NCBI RefSeq assembly: GCF_016861695.1
Contig: NZ_BOLP01000006.1
Span: 102,972-166,971 of the forward strand
DNA: 64,000 nt
Direction of reading: 5' to 3'
DNA from: Levilactobacillus andaensis
GTDB taxonomy: Bacteria > Bacillota > Bacilli > Lactobacillales > Lactobacillaceae
Position 1 is the stretch's first letter. Each line of letters begins with the position of its first letter. Below, one piece after another: positions 1 to 8,520 of the stretch. The notes under the pieces are model-generated. The model was not told the origin of the DNA. It saw only the letters and a program-made list of their open reading frames with translations, and searched no databases. Both the position numbers and the translations under genes were made by a program.

Positions 1-481
1 TCATTCCGCCGGCGTTGGTCGATACATTACCCCCGATGGACGAGAATGGCTTAGAACCCGGATCTGGGGCGTAGAACAGGCCCTGTTTGCGCGCTTCTTT
101 GTCCAAATTACCGTTGACCACGCCTGGCTGAACGACGGCCACGGAATCTTCCTTGCTGATTTCCAAAATTTGATTCATTTTACGCATCGAAATAATGATG
201 GCGCCATCGATCCCATCGGAACCGATCACGGTACTGCTAAAGGTCGTTTGGGGCACCACGGCAATATGAAACTTCCGTGCGGCCCGCAGGACACCCTGAA
301 TGTCTTCGACGCTCGCCACCTCGACGAATGCCCGAGCTAACCCGGACTCACCGCCGGAAGCGTTGGTGTTGAAGGACTGTTTCTTTAACGTTGCTGCATC
401 TGTTTTTACCGTTCCATCTTTGACCTGTTCTTGCAGGTAGGTCAAAATATCTTCATCCGAATAGGCACTAAAAACTGTCAT
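1..481 (-). CDS. FAD-linked oxidase (GlcD/D-lactate dehydrogenase-like), N-terminal part
   Basis: The gene runs off the left edge, leaving about 160 N-terminal residues. The visible part reads as a PCMH-type (FAD_binding_4) domain: a hydrophobic strand followed by VVPQTTFSSTVIGSDG, an IISMRKMNQI strand, VVQPGV, and APDPGSKPFSSIGGNVSTN, where flavin diphosphate contacts lie in this family. Family members oxidise 2-hydroxy acids such as D-lactate or glycolate. The exact substrate cannot be read from this fragment. The ATG at 479-481 is preceded by a GAGGG ribosome site. The gene follows a minus-strand ABC cluster but is separated from it by a repeat and a terminator, so it is probably its own transcript. 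Confidence 0.85.
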   Translation of the reverse strand, partial: MTVFSAYSDEDILTYLQEQVKDGTVKTDAATLKKQSFNTNASGGESGLARAFVEVASVEDIQGVLRAARKFHIAVVPQTTFSSTVIGSDGIDGAIIISMRKMNQILEISKEDSVAVVQPGVVNGNLDKEARKQGLFYAPDPGSKPFSSIGGNVSTNAGGM

Positions 482-536
482 ACTGAAGACCCTCTTCAAT
501 TATTTTTAAACGCTCCTTGGCATTCGCAGTTCGTCT

Positions 537-712
537 CCGGCTGCCAGGTACTCCACCCTGTGGGGTAGACCTGAAGCCTCAAAGACCGAGTCTTCAGGGC
601 GGCTTGAAACCTCGCAAAAATCAGCGAGTTTCCAAGCCCGACCCGTGTTCTAAGACCGAGAAGTTCTCTCGGCCTAAGAACACCGACACAGGGTTCCGTA
701 CCTGTCATCCTA
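537..712 (-). repeat. Structured intergenic repeat, subtype B
   Basis: Copy of the dispersed repeat family. The ends pair (GCCAGGTAC near 543 with GTACCTG near 699) and internal arms are visible, such as CTTCAGGG opposite CCTGAAG and CTAAGACCGAGA opposite TCTCGGCCTAAG. It shares the block CTGTGGGG and the GAAGCCTC region with subtypes A and C. It lies directly upstream of the truncated oxidase gene. No protein is encoded. Confidence 0.75.
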
Positions 713-889
713 CGACTAAGCTAATACCAAGTCTATCGTTGATCATTTTAACACGTACTTTTTGAAAGTACAGGCTTAGTTGTCAGCTGATAACATCTTC
801 TGATCAATTCCGTGCTGTAGCTTGGTCTGATAATCCCTTCTAAACGGCTCAGTATCCCCAGATACCTCACTGATAATGACCAGACCAAT

Positions 890-937
890 AAAAAGTGCGT
901 CACGTTCTAGTCCCTGATGGACAAAACGTGACGCACC
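890..937 (-). terminator. Rho-independent terminator
   Basis: A 12-bp stem GTGCGTCACGTT/AACGTGACGCAC is followed on the minus strand by a short T-run. It can end transcription coming from the ABC operon at 1202-3335. Confidence 0.75.
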
Positions 938-1046
938 AATTTATTTAGTTGATTGATAGATAAGCATGCCCACACAATTGAAGTTCATGACACATTAGCG
1001 ACGCGAAACCTGATAGACCAGTTCAACTCATCAGACTGGCTTAAAC

Positions 1047-1194
1047 AGCCGGAGGCAGCCAGTCACAGAGTCCCGTGTCGGTGGTGTTAGTCAGCGTCCT
1101 TCAGCTGGCTTACAGCACGAGACGTACTTGAAGACGCGTGGGTTTCGCGGCTTCGGTCGGTCCCCACAGGACGACGTGGCTGGCTGCCGCAGGC
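1047..1194 (+). repeat. Structured intergenic repeat, subtype A, shortened
   Basis: It begins with AGCCGGAGGCAGCCAG and ends with CTGGCTGCCGCAG, so the terminal stem is intact. The interior is diverged and about 40 bases shorter than other A copies. It sits just past the stop codon of the ABC ATPase gene. Confidence 0.7.
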
Positions 1195-1201
1195 GAACCA
1201 T

Positions 1202-1861
1202 TTAAGCCAACTTCGTGAACTGCTTGTTTTCGAGGCGGTATTGGTGGTCGCATTGATCGGCCACGTCTGGCTCATGCGTCACGATGATCACGCACTTCTG
1301 CCGATCGTGCGCGATGCGCTGGAACTGTTCGATGACCTCTTTAGTGTTGTCCTCGTCCAAATTTCCAGTCGGCTCATCGGCCACGACTAGTTGCGCATCA
1401 CATGCCATGGTTCGGGCGATAGCGACCCGCTGTTGCTGGCCACCGGAGAGGTGTTGAACATTTCTCGTAGCGAGGTCGGCGCTGATTCCTAGGTCATTTA
1501 GCGTCTTCAGGGCAAAGTCCTTGTCACCCGCATGTTCCGCCCCTGTAATGGCCATGGCCGTTAACAGATTATTCAGTGGTGACATGTAGGTAAACAGGTT
1601 ATAGGCCTGAAAGACGATGGACACGTCATGGCGCCGGTAATTAGTTAGACCAATCTTCTTCAACGAGCGGTCATCCAACAGAATGTCGCCTTCTTTAGGC
1701 TTGTCCAACCCCGCAATCAGGGACAGAAACGTCGTTTTCCCCGTCCCGGAATGGCCGAGAATCGCGCAGGATTGCCCCACTTCAAATTCGAGATTGATGT
1801 CTTGAAACAACGGTTGATCTTTATCCTGGTACCAGTACCCCAGGCCTTGTGTTTTCAGCAA
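1202..1861 (-). CDS. ABC transporter ATP-binding protein, MacB/LolD type
   Basis: This 219-residue nucleotide-binding subunit has Walker A GHSGTGKT (36-43), Q-loop FQAYNLF (Q85), signature LSGGQ (138-142), Walker B LVVADEP (158-164) and switch-His region IIVTHE near 193-198. Family members drive export or envelope remodelling together with an FtsX-like permease rather than import. The start is TTG at 1861, supported by AAGGAGG at the right distance inside the end of the upstream permease gene. The 13-base gap to the permease gene indicates one operon and a matched pair. The transported substrate is unknown; an antimicrobial peptide or lipid-type compound is the usual assumption for this class. 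Confidence 0.93.
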   Translation of the reverse strand: MLKTQGLGYWYQDKDQPLFQDINLEFEVGQSCAILGHSGTGKTTFLSLIAGLDKPKEGDILLDDRSLKKIGLTNYRRHDVSIVFQAYNLFTYMSPLNNLLTAMAITGAEHAGDKDFALKTLNDLGISADLATRNVQHLSGGQQQRVAIARTMACDAQLVVADEPTGNLDEDNTKEVIEQFQRIAHDRQKCVIIVTHEPDVADQCDHQYRLENKQFTKLA

Positions 1862-1874
1862 TTGACGTCCCTCC

Positions 1875-3335
1875 TTAGGAAATCAGTACTTTCTTCGGCT
1901 CCAGTCGTAGAATCCCGCCGGAAGCAATCATGATCGACAGGAACGTGATGGCTAAGCCGAAGCCACCGAGTTCCGCCAAATTAACAGCGCTGACGGAAAC
2001 GTCTAGTTCGGTCTTGGCCGCCTTAGTGTTGGTACTCTGGCCCATGTTACCAGGACCGCCATTGCCACCCTTCATGCCACTGCCACCAGGCGTCCCGCTA
2101 CCACCGGGTTGACCGGTCGTACTAGTCGTCTGTGTCGTGGTTGCGCTCTGAGAGACCAGCTGCGATCCGAGTTGATTACCGACAAATTTACCGCCAGCAC
2201 CCGCAATCGCGACGGCCACCACAATGACCATCAACATTTCCGTAAAGAACTGGGCGACGATCTTCCACCGTGCTTCTCCTAGGGAAAGGAGCACGCCGAT
2301 TTCAAACCGCCGTTCGCGAATCATCAAGATGACGATCAGCGCCAGGATAATCGTCCCGGCAATCGCGACCAGCCAAACAATCTTGTTGGCAAAGCTCTTC
2401 ACGTTGCTCATGGACGCCTTGACCGTTTGGTAACTGGAATCGTCCGTGCTCAGCGCGTACTTGCTGGTGTTGATCAATTTCTTACCAGCCGTCTTCACGC
2501 TGCTGACCTTGGCCGGATTGCTGACGTTAAACGTCACAGAATCCGCCGTGCCCGCATACTTGCTACCCTTAAAAGTGTTGGCCAGTGTATATGAGGTATA
2601 CATGGTGTTGGCTGGGTCGGTACTCATGGGACCAGCCGAGCTAGAACTCGTTGAGCTGGCCTTGTAGATACCGACGATCTTTAATTTGACCTTATCCTTG
2701 CTACCGGTAGCTTCCTTGACCGTAATGGTATCGCCGACCGTCAAGTTGTTTTGGCTCGCCAGGTCCTTTTCAATCACCACGTGGTTCGTGTTCTTGTCGG
2801 CCGTGGTGATGCCGCGACCCTTGGTAATCTTGCTCTGCTTGCTACTGAAATCGGTGGCGAGACTGGTGCTCGTGACCCCATCGATCTGGGTATCACCCGT
2901 GCTCGTCGATGATTTCATCCCACCGGGGCCGCCGCTATTACCACCGCTCAGGCCCGAACTGGTCGAGACCGTATCGTAGGACTTGGCGTTGACCGATGTT
3001 GAACTGGTCACATTGTAGCTGCTGATATTGCTCAATTTAGCAATCTTCGTCGCATCACTCAACTTGACCGGCGTCAGCGTCATCTTCGGCCGACTGGACT
3101 TGCTGCTGGAACTACTGCTACTTTGCATCTTCTTAAATGCTGCCTGCCGGTTCGCCGACAACGTCACCGTTGCCCCGACGTCCGCTTTCGCTTGGTCGGT
3201 CGCCTTGACCGCGGCACTTCTAATCAATAAACCAGCCAAAACAAACATGAGGATGGCGGATGAGACCAGGATCAGCAGAACTGACCGGCCCTTCTTCGCC
3301 CACACGTTTAACCAGGCCCGTTTGAAAAAATTCAT
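1875..3335 (-). CDS. ABC transporter permease, FtsX/MacB type
   Basis: The protein is about 486 residues. It has one N-terminal membrane segment (residues ~15-35), a large outer domain, and three C-terminal membrane segments (~325-345, ~365-390, ~455-475), the MacB/FtsX layout. The outer domain carries Ser-rich stretches. A Gly/Pro/Met-rich insert of about 40 residues before the last membrane segments is unusual. An upstream in-frame ATG at 3350 exists, but the GGAGG site lies between it and the ATG at 3335, so 3335 is chosen. It partners with the downstream ATPase. The low-complexity outer stretches may contact the cell wall or a partner, which is inference. Confidence 0.9.
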   Translation of the reverse strand: MNFFKRAWLNVWAKKGRSVLLILVSSAILMFVLAGLLIRSAAVKATDQAKADVGATVTLSANRQAAFKKMQSSSSSSSKSSRPKMTLTPVKLSDATKIAKLSNISSYNVTSSTSVNAKSYDTVSTSSGLSGGNSGGPGGMKSSTSTGDTQIDGVTSTSLATDFSSKQSKITKGRGITTADKNTNHVVIEKDLASQNNLTVGDTITVKEATGSKDKVKLKIVGIYKASSTSSSSAGPMSTDPANTMYTSYTLANTFKGSKYAGTADSVTFNVSNPAKVSSVKTAGKKLINTSKYALSTDDSSYQTVKASMSNVKSFANKIVWLVAIAGTIILALIVILMIRERRFEIGVLLSLGEARWKIVAQFFTEMLMVIVVAVAIAGAGGKFVGNQLGSQLVSQSATTTQTTSTTGQPGGSGTPGGSGMKGGNGGPGNMGQSTNTKAAKTELDVSVSAVNLAELGGFGLAITFLSIMIASGGILRLEPKKVLIS

Positions 3336-3445
3336 TCGAGTCGCCTCCATTTCATAACATGGGACGATTATGGCAAACGGGACTTGTCGGAAACTTAAAG
3401 TTGGTGGCTTAGCCGACTTAACTGGTCCAAAACGAGCCGACTAAA

Positions 3446-3477
3446 AAACGGCGGTAACCGTTATGGCACCGCCGTTT
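3446..3477 (-). terminator. Rho-independent terminator
   Basis: Stem AAACGGCGGT/ACCGCCGTTT followed on the minus strand by a T-run. It ends the AI-2E family gene at 3517. Confidence 0.8.
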
Positions 3478-3516
3478 CTGTGTGAATTTAAATTGTATCA
3501 TGGTGTTAATAAACGC

Positions 3517-4686
3517 TTAAGGTTCAAGCTCGTCCGGCGGCAAAACGTCCGGGTAGAGCGCCGAGTATTCCTGGTACCATTGAAAACCGGTGGTGGCCAG
3601 AACCTTGAGGACAGCGAACCCTGGCACGCCGAAGATGACGCCGACCAGGCCAAACATTTTGCCCCCAGCCAGCAGCACGAAGACGATGGTGATGGGATGC
3701 ATGGCGAGGCTGTTACCCATGATCAGTGGCGACAGGACTTGCGTTTCCAAGACCCATTCGATCAGGTAGACAATGACCACGCCCAGCAACATGGAGGGAC
3801 TGGTGACGACCCCGATAATCAGTGCGGGGACCAGCGCGATGGCCGAGCCGAAGTATGGAATCAAGTTTAGTGGGCCGGCCAGCAGTCCAATCAAAATGGC
3901 GTAACGCAACCCGATGATCGAATAACCGGTGGTGAAGATGATCAGGACGCACAGCGCCACGGTCAGCTGACCACGCACGTAGGAACTGACCTTCACGTTC
4001 ATCTGGTCAAGCATGATGACAAAACGGTCGCGATAAGCCGTGGGAACGACCTGACTGACGTAATGGGGAAACCGTGAACCGTCCTTTAACATGAAGAACA
4101 GGACCAGGGGCGCGGTGATCAGCGTGATGATCCAGTCACTCACGGTCGTGACGACGTTGCCCAATGAGCTCAGTGTTCCCGTCAGGAGGTTCAGCCCCCG
4201 CTTGGAGAAGTAAGTCGTGACGCGCTGGTTGATGTCGTCTAAGTTGTCACTCGACAGCCAGTGGTGCTGCTGATTCAGGCGATTCAAATTCCGCAGCATG
4301 TCGTTAGAAAATTGCGGGAGCGCTGAAATGGCCCCGGTCGTTTGCCGCGCTAAAAATGGAATCAGATTGAGAAAAATTAACACGATAACCGTGACTGTAA
4401 CGATCATGGCAATGGCAATCGCTAACCCAGTCCGAATATGTAGTCGCCGTTCCATTAAGTGGACGAATGGATCCAGGACGTAGAACAGAATCCCCGCGAC
4501 CACGACGGCTGGCATGGCGATACCGATGAACTTCCAGATGGGCGTCAACAACCAGGCGTTTTGCATGAGTTCGTTGAGCACCAATAATAGCAGAAAAATA
4601 TTTAATAATAGAATCGTAATGTGATTATTTAAAAATCGTTGGTAGAACCAGGAAAAACCCGAATCCGGTTGGCGCAAATTTTTCAC
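3517..4686 (-). CDS. AI-2E family transporter (UPF0118), membrane permease
   Basis: This is a 389-residue polytopic membrane protein of the AI-2E exporter/PerM family. Features seen are paired N-terminal membrane segments, the DPFVHLMERR linker, a further segment pair, a central soluble stretch (about residues 110-190), and C-terminal segments with GLLAGPLNLIPYFGS and SPLIMGNSLAMHPI, which are typical family blocks. An open frame extends upstream, but AAGGAGG stands 7 bases before a GTG at 4686, so the start is placed there. Family members have been linked to autoinducer-2 export, Na+/H+ exchange or unknown small-molecule export, so the name does not establish function. It is transcribed alone. 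Confidence 0.88.
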   Translation of the reverse strand: MKNLRQPDSGFSWFYQRFLNNHITILLLNIFLLLLVLNELMQNAWLLTPIWKFIGIAMPAVVVAGILFYVLDPFVHLMERRLHIRTGLAIAIAMIVTVTVIVLIFLNLIPFLARQTTGAISALPQFSNDMLRNLNRLNQQHHWLSSDNLDDINQRVTTYFSKRGLNLLTGTLSSLGNVVTTVSDWIITLITAPLVLFFMLKDGSRFPHYVSQVVPTAYRDRFVIMLDQMNVKVSSYVRGQLTVALCVLIIFTTGYSIIGLRYAILIGLLAGPLNLIPYFGSAIALVPALIIGVVTSPSMLLGVVIVYLIEWVLETQVLSPLIMGNSLAMHPITIVFVLLAGGKMFGLVGVIFGVPGFAVLKVLATTGFQWYQEYSALYPDVLPPDELEP

Positions 4687-4945
4687 AACGATCCCTCCTT
4701 GTTTGTAATGGTCGATCACGCAGGCTAATTTCTTTTGAATCAGGAGCCAATAACCCGGTATAGCAACAATTTGGCTATTTTTCACTGCCGCTTCTAATCT
4801 GAGCATAGCTTTAGTGTAAGTCTGCTAAGCACCTGTGACTAGCTTTTTTTGAAAATCACGGTGACTTTTCATGCGCAGGGACTAAGTGACTTACTAACTT
4901 GATGATTGACTGGTTCCACGTGCATTCGAAGTCAGCGGTGGACAC

Positions 4946-4978
4946 AAAAACGGTCGATACACTTTCTGTCGACCGTTT
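4946..4978 (-). terminator. Rho-independent terminator
   Basis: Stem AAACGGTCG/CGACCGTTT with A-run and T-run on the two sides. It lies past the stop of the Fe-S factor gene at 5072 and can work in both directions. Confidence 0.75.
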
Positions 4979-5071
4979 CATTCTTTATCTGATGATTAGT
5001 TACAGTCAGTCGACCATCCACAGCGTTCCACAGTGCTCCCACCTTAGGGGCTAACTAATCTGTCACTATTT

Positions 5072-5392
5072 CTAACCATGAACGCCAAGTGCAACCTTAG
5101 CATAACGACTCATCATATCGATATTCCAAGCAGGTTCCCAAACGAGATTCAAATCACAGGTTTCGACAACGGGAACGGACATGACGGCTTGACTGATCTG
5201 ACTGGCCAGCACGTTGCCAATGGGACAGCCCATCGTGGTCAACGTCATGGTCACATCGCAGTGCTTATCCGTGACGGTCACATCATAGATTAAGCCAAGA
5301 TCGACCAGGTCAACGTCAAGTTCTGGGTCGATTACTTTTTCCAAAGCTGCCACCACTTGCAGCTCTTCGGCTGATAAATCCTTTTTATCCAT
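5072..5392 (-). CDS. Fe-S assembly factor of the MIP18/SufT/PaaD family (DUF59)
   Basis: This 106-residue protein contains the DUF59 core: VIDPELDVDLVDLGLIYDV near the N-terminus, then TLTTMGCPIGN with the conserved cysteine, and a C-terminal NLVWEPAW. Family members assist maturation of iron-sulfur proteins. Serine dehydratase, an Fe-S enzyme, is the next gene cluster upstream on the same strand, which fits but does not prove a link. Longer in-frame starts exist. The ATG at 5392 is preferred because a GGGGG site lies 9 bases before it. A terminator follows at 4946. Confidence 0.88.
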   Translation of the reverse strand: MDKKDLSAEELQVVAALEKVIDPELDVDLVDLGLIYDVTVTDKHCDVTMTLTTMGCPIGNVLASQISQAVMSVPVVETCDLNLVWEPAWNIDMMSRYAKVALGVHG

Positions 5393-5672
5393 CGTTGTCA
5401 TCCCCCAAGCGTTTAAAAACATTAGTAAATTTTCAAAATATGTTTAACGCCGAAATGTTTACTTACAAAATTCATCATAAAAGTTCCCCTTTATGTAAAA
5501 AGCAACCATACCGGCTGGCCTTATTTCTAGCTGAAGCGTCCTGCTTTGTACGGAACTTGGCGTTCAATCCGTGAACGTCCCAATGACAAGCTGCACTATC
5601 GAGACCAGCCATCTTAATCAATTCTATCTAAAAGATAGGTACAGCGAAACACCATGACCGTTTTCGTTTCAA

Positions 5673-6563
5673 TTAGTCTCTATCTCTTGATTTACCAAAA
5701 ATTTTTTCCTTCATCCGGATGCCAGTTGGTGTTGCGGCCAAGCCACCTAAACCGGTCTCACGTAAGGCCTTAGGCAGGCCCTTACCCACTTTATGCATGG
5801 CGGCGATGACTTCATCTGCCGGAATCTTGTTGGTTAGACCCGCCAAGGCCATATCGGCGGCAATCATGGCGTTCCCTACACCGATTGCGTTCCGTTTAAC
5901 ACAAGGTAACTCAACCAAACCAGCAACGGGGTCACAAACCAATCCCATCAAGTTACTAATTGCCATGGCCAAAGCCTCGGAACATTGATCAGGGGTCCCA
6001 CCAGCCACCTCTACCGCGGCGGCAGCGCCCATGGCTGAGGCACTCCCAACCTCGGCTTGACAACCACCCGTGGCTCCAGCAATTTCAGCGTTATTAGCAA
6101 TTATCATCCCGAATGCCCCCGCCGTGAACAGACAGTTAACCATTTGTTCGCGGGTCAGGTTCAACCGGTCACGCAATGTGAAAATCACACCTGGTAAAGT
6201 ACCGGCGGATCCAGCAGTTGGTGTGGCACATACCACTCCCATTGAAGAGTTAACTTCATTAGTTGAAATGGCATTCTGAACGGCTTGCATCATGATATCT
6301 CCGGAAAGCGTCTTGCCAGTTGCTCGGTATTTTTTGATTTTGACCGCTTCCCCACCGGTTAAGCCGGTTGGAGAAAAGACCCCGTCTCCCTCAGCGCCTT
6401 TCTTAACCGCAATTTCCATGACATCTAGGTTCCGGCTCATCGTTTTGACAATCTCCTCACGACTGGTCTTGGAGATTTTGATTTCCTGTTCAATCATTAA
6501 TTCATAGATTGGTTTCTTAGCAGTTTTCGCTGCATCGACCAATTCCGCTACACTCATATACAC
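5673..6563 (-). CDS. sdaAA: L-serine dehydratase, iron-sulfur-dependent, alpha subunit
   Basis: This 296-residue catalytic subunit converts L-serine to pyruvate and ammonia. The three conserved cluster-region cysteines are visible in GATGGCQAE, LVCDPVAG and LPCVKRN, together with the Gly/Ala-rich GSASAMGAAAAVEVAGG stretch. The start is GTG at 6563, with AGGGGG 8 bases upstream; an ATG two codons later is less well spaced. It lies 12 bases after the beta subunit gene, the standard two-subunit arrangement of Gram-positive bacteria. Pyruvate and ammonia from this reaction can serve energy supply and acid tolerance in lactic acid bacteria (known for the family, inferred here). Confidence 0.96.
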   Translation of the reverse strand: MYMSVAELVDAAKTAKKPIYELMIEQEIKISKTSREEIVKTMSRNLDVMEIAVKKGAEGDGVFSPTGLTGGEAVKIKKYRATGKTLSGDIMMQAVQNAISTNEVNSSMGVVCATPTAGSAGTLPGVIFTLRDRLNLTREQMVNCLFTAGAFGMIIANNAEIAGATGGCQAEVGSASAMGAAAAVEVAGGTPDQCSEALAMAISNLMGLVCDPVAGLVELPCVKRNAIGVGNAMIAADMALAGLTNKIPADEVIAAMHKVGKGLPKALRETGLGGLAATPTGIRMKEKIFGKSRDRD

Positions 6564-6575
6564 GATTGCTGCCCC

Positions 6576-7229
6576 CTATAAGTAAACTATTTTGTCATTA
6601 TTTCTGACTAGTTCGTCAATCTCATGAGCCTTTAAACGACTGTCCAGGTCATATTCATAAAGATTCCCTTTACTAGATTGATATTTTTGTTGAGCATTTA
6701 TTTTCGTCAAGTTAGCCAGCTGAGCGGTTACGTTCTGCTGTTCGTCTTCCTCACCCTGAACTAGGAGAATAGGCAGGGGACCTTTGGGTTTGATGTCAAA
6801 CCCATCCATTTTAATTTCACGGATTTCGATAGTCCCCCCACCGACGGAACAACCAGCAACCGTAATCTGCTTAGAGTCGTTCTTCAAATCAACGATGGCC
6901 GTATTTGGGTGATTGATGGGACTATTTTCAGGCTCTTCGATAAAGGTAATGTTGATACCTTGTTCTTGTGCCAAGCCAATTGCATAAGGTAACCGACTGT
7001 CGTCAGGGGCGAATCCTAATATTCCACTAATGATAGCGTAGTCAGTTCCGTGGCCCTTATGTGTTTGGGCAAATGATTCATAGTAGTGAATAACAATGTC
7101 GGTTGGCTTATCCTTAAAAATACTGTTTGCGGCCCGACCAATGGCGCAGGCACCAGCAGTATGTGAACTAGACGGCCCAATCATGATGGGGCCGATAATA
7201 TCAAAAACACTCTTGTAGTTGACGGTCAT
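6576..7229 (-). CDS. sdaAB: L-serine dehydratase, iron-sulfur-dependent, beta subunit
   Basis: This 217-residue subunit has the family N-terminus SVFDIIGPIMIGPSSSHTAG, with the substrate-binding SSSHT motif, and a C-terminal ACT-like part containing AGCSVGGGTIEIREI. It forms the heteromeric enzyme with the product of the next gene. The start at ATG 7229 is chosen over an upstream in-frame ATG because GGGAGG lies directly before it at normal distance. It is the first gene of the two-gene operon; a decayed membrane-protein remnant lies upstream. Confidence 0.95.
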   Translation of the reverse strand: MTVNYKSVFDIIGPIMIGPSSSHTAGACAIGRAANSIFKDKPTDIVIHYYESFAQTHKGHGTDYAIISGILGFAPDDSRLPYAIGLAQEQGINITFIEEPENSPINHPNTAIVDLKNDSKQITVAGCSVGGGTIEIREIKMDGFDIKPKGPLPILLVQGEEDEQQNVTAQLANLTKINAQQKYQSSKGNLYEYDLDSRLKAHEIDELVRNNDKIVYL

Positions 7230-7269
7230 TTTAAAGTCCTCCCATTCCAAATGTTAATCCATAATCGCT

Positions 7270-7620
7270 AATTAGGTTTCGGCAATCTTGGCTCCTTCGA
7301 GCACATCGCCCTCACCAATTTCGGAGACGGTGTGACTCTTGAAATTTCTGAGGACCCACAAACCAATATAAGCCCAATCGTACTGCTAAACTCAGCACGA
7401 TGGCAATTAAAATTTGACAACTAAGTTCATCTCAAAGGCAACAATCAAACCAGTCCGCGATGTTGTCATCCCAACTAGCGGAATTATCGCTCTGAGAATG
7501 GCACTCATAGCACATGGGCTATGAGTGTTGCAGTCACTATCGTATCACCAATTATAAATAAAATCATGAAGACAGTCGGTGAAATTAAGTTAGCAATCCA
7601 ATCTACCAATCAAACTCACT
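7270..7620 (-). pseudogene. Remnant of a membrane-protein gene
   Basis: On the minus strand this stretch reads as pieces of one hydrophobic protein spread over several frames. Pieces include NLISPTVFMILFIIGDTIV, then IPLVGMTTSRTGLIVAFEMN, LIAIVLSLAVRLGLYWF, and a terminal SEIGEGDVLEGAKIAET before a stop. Frames change at least twice and there is no usable start, so it looks like a decayed transporter gene. It sits just upstream of sdaAB in the same direction and may once have been a transporter linked to it. The family could not be identified with certainty. Confidence 0.35.
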
Positions 7621-7799
7621 AAAACCATGTGCCACTAGGATTAACACTGCCTTTGGAGGAACATAAAATTCTGTTTCGCATCGGTATGTGTTGACCACAA
7701 TCACCGGCAGCGGTACAGCAGTTTGGCCCCAACATTTCTCCAAACAAAACATCCCCAGACCTTTTGCGTCTCTAAACTTACATTGCCTAAATGTGCGCC

Positions 7800-7838
7800 A
7801 AAAGGCGGTTATCCGCTTAACCCGGATAACCGCCTTTT
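7800..7838 (-). terminator. Rho-independent terminator
   Basis: A strong 16-bp stem, AAAAGGCGGTTATCCG and its complement, with T's on both sides. It closes the lysozyme/secreted-protein operon and could act in both directions. Confidence 0.85.
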
Positions 7839-7855
7839 GATCCTTTTCTTCACTC

Positions 7856-8497
7856 CTACTCAGCGTCCTGCGCCACCTTAACCGTCGTATCGGCCGTGGT
7901 ACCGCTGACCTTGTAGACCTGCTTTCCATTCTGCCAAGTGACCGAATTAGCTTCGTCATCGTCGGTTTGACTGTACACGGTGATGGCTCCGGTATCGGCA
8001 CGCTTAGGCAGACTTGCCTCGGTAATCTGCTGGTTGACCTGTTTAGCAAACTGCTTCGGCGTTCCAGCCGCATCAGCATTGCTGGTAACGGCCGTGACTG
8101 ACCAGTCCCCTTTATTCCAATGAACGTAGGTATGCCCCATGGTTCCCTGGACGACCGCTGTCGTATTTTTATTCAATTTGACCGTTGCTCCTTCCGTATT
8201 GTTACCGACATAATCCACTTGTTTTTCCGCTGTCGAATCAGTGCCATATGTCTTCTTCTGGAAGGTCGCCGACTGGTCGCTATTACCGTCATACTTGACC
8301 GTGTAATTCTGTTTAGTGCCACTGGTACTTGTGGCCGTTAGCTTGGCGCCATCCGTACTAGCCGATTTAGGGGCCACTGTCTGGCCGACCGAGCTCACAT
8401 CATTAGCCGCATGCATCTGAACCACGGTACCCGAACCTAACGTGAGCACGGCTAAAGCGGCCGTGACCGCCGTCACAATTTTCGTCTTTCGTTGCAT
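7856..8497 (-). CDS. Secreted protein of unknown function
   Basis: A 213-residue protein with a signal peptide (KTKIVTAVTAALAVLTLGSG, probable cleavage after MHAA). The mature part is rich in Thr, Ser, Val and charged residues. It contains what look like repeated beta units ending in VTWQNGKQVYKVSG-type and VHWNKGDWSVTAV-type strands. No cysteine, sortase motif or membrane anchor is seen, so it should be released or loosely wall-bound. The ATG at 8497 has an AGAGG site upstream and is preferred over one seven codons earlier. It lies 23 bases after the lysozyme gene and is probably co-transcribed with it. I do not recognise a named family. Confidence 0.75.
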   Translation of the reverse strand: MQRKTKIVTAVTAALAVLTLGSGTVVQMHAANDVSSVGQTVAPKSASTDGAKLTATSTSGTKQNYTVKYDGNSDQSATFQKKTYGTDSTAEKQVDYVGNNTEGATVKLNKNTTAVVQGTMGHTYVHWNKGDWSVTAVTSNADAAGTPKQFAKQVNQQITEASLPKRADTGAITVYSQTDDDEANSVTWQNGKQVYKVSGTTADTTVKVAQDAE

Positions 8498-8520
8498 ATT
8501 TATCCAACCTCTTTTCACAA

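Noticed and set aside
496..765. Overlapping ORFs of 70-82 residues on both strands
   Set aside because: They lie inside the subtype B repeat, lack ribosome sites, and similar ORFs appear in other repeat copies only because of the repeat sequence.
3463..3870. 135-residue plus-strand ORF opposite the AI-2E gene
   Set aside because: Antisense shadow, rich in His/Asp/Gln, with no ribosome site.
7603..8079. 158-residue minus-strand ORF
   Set aside because: Out of frame with the secreted-protein gene it overlaps, crosses the terminator at 7800, and has Arg/Ser-rich shadow composition.
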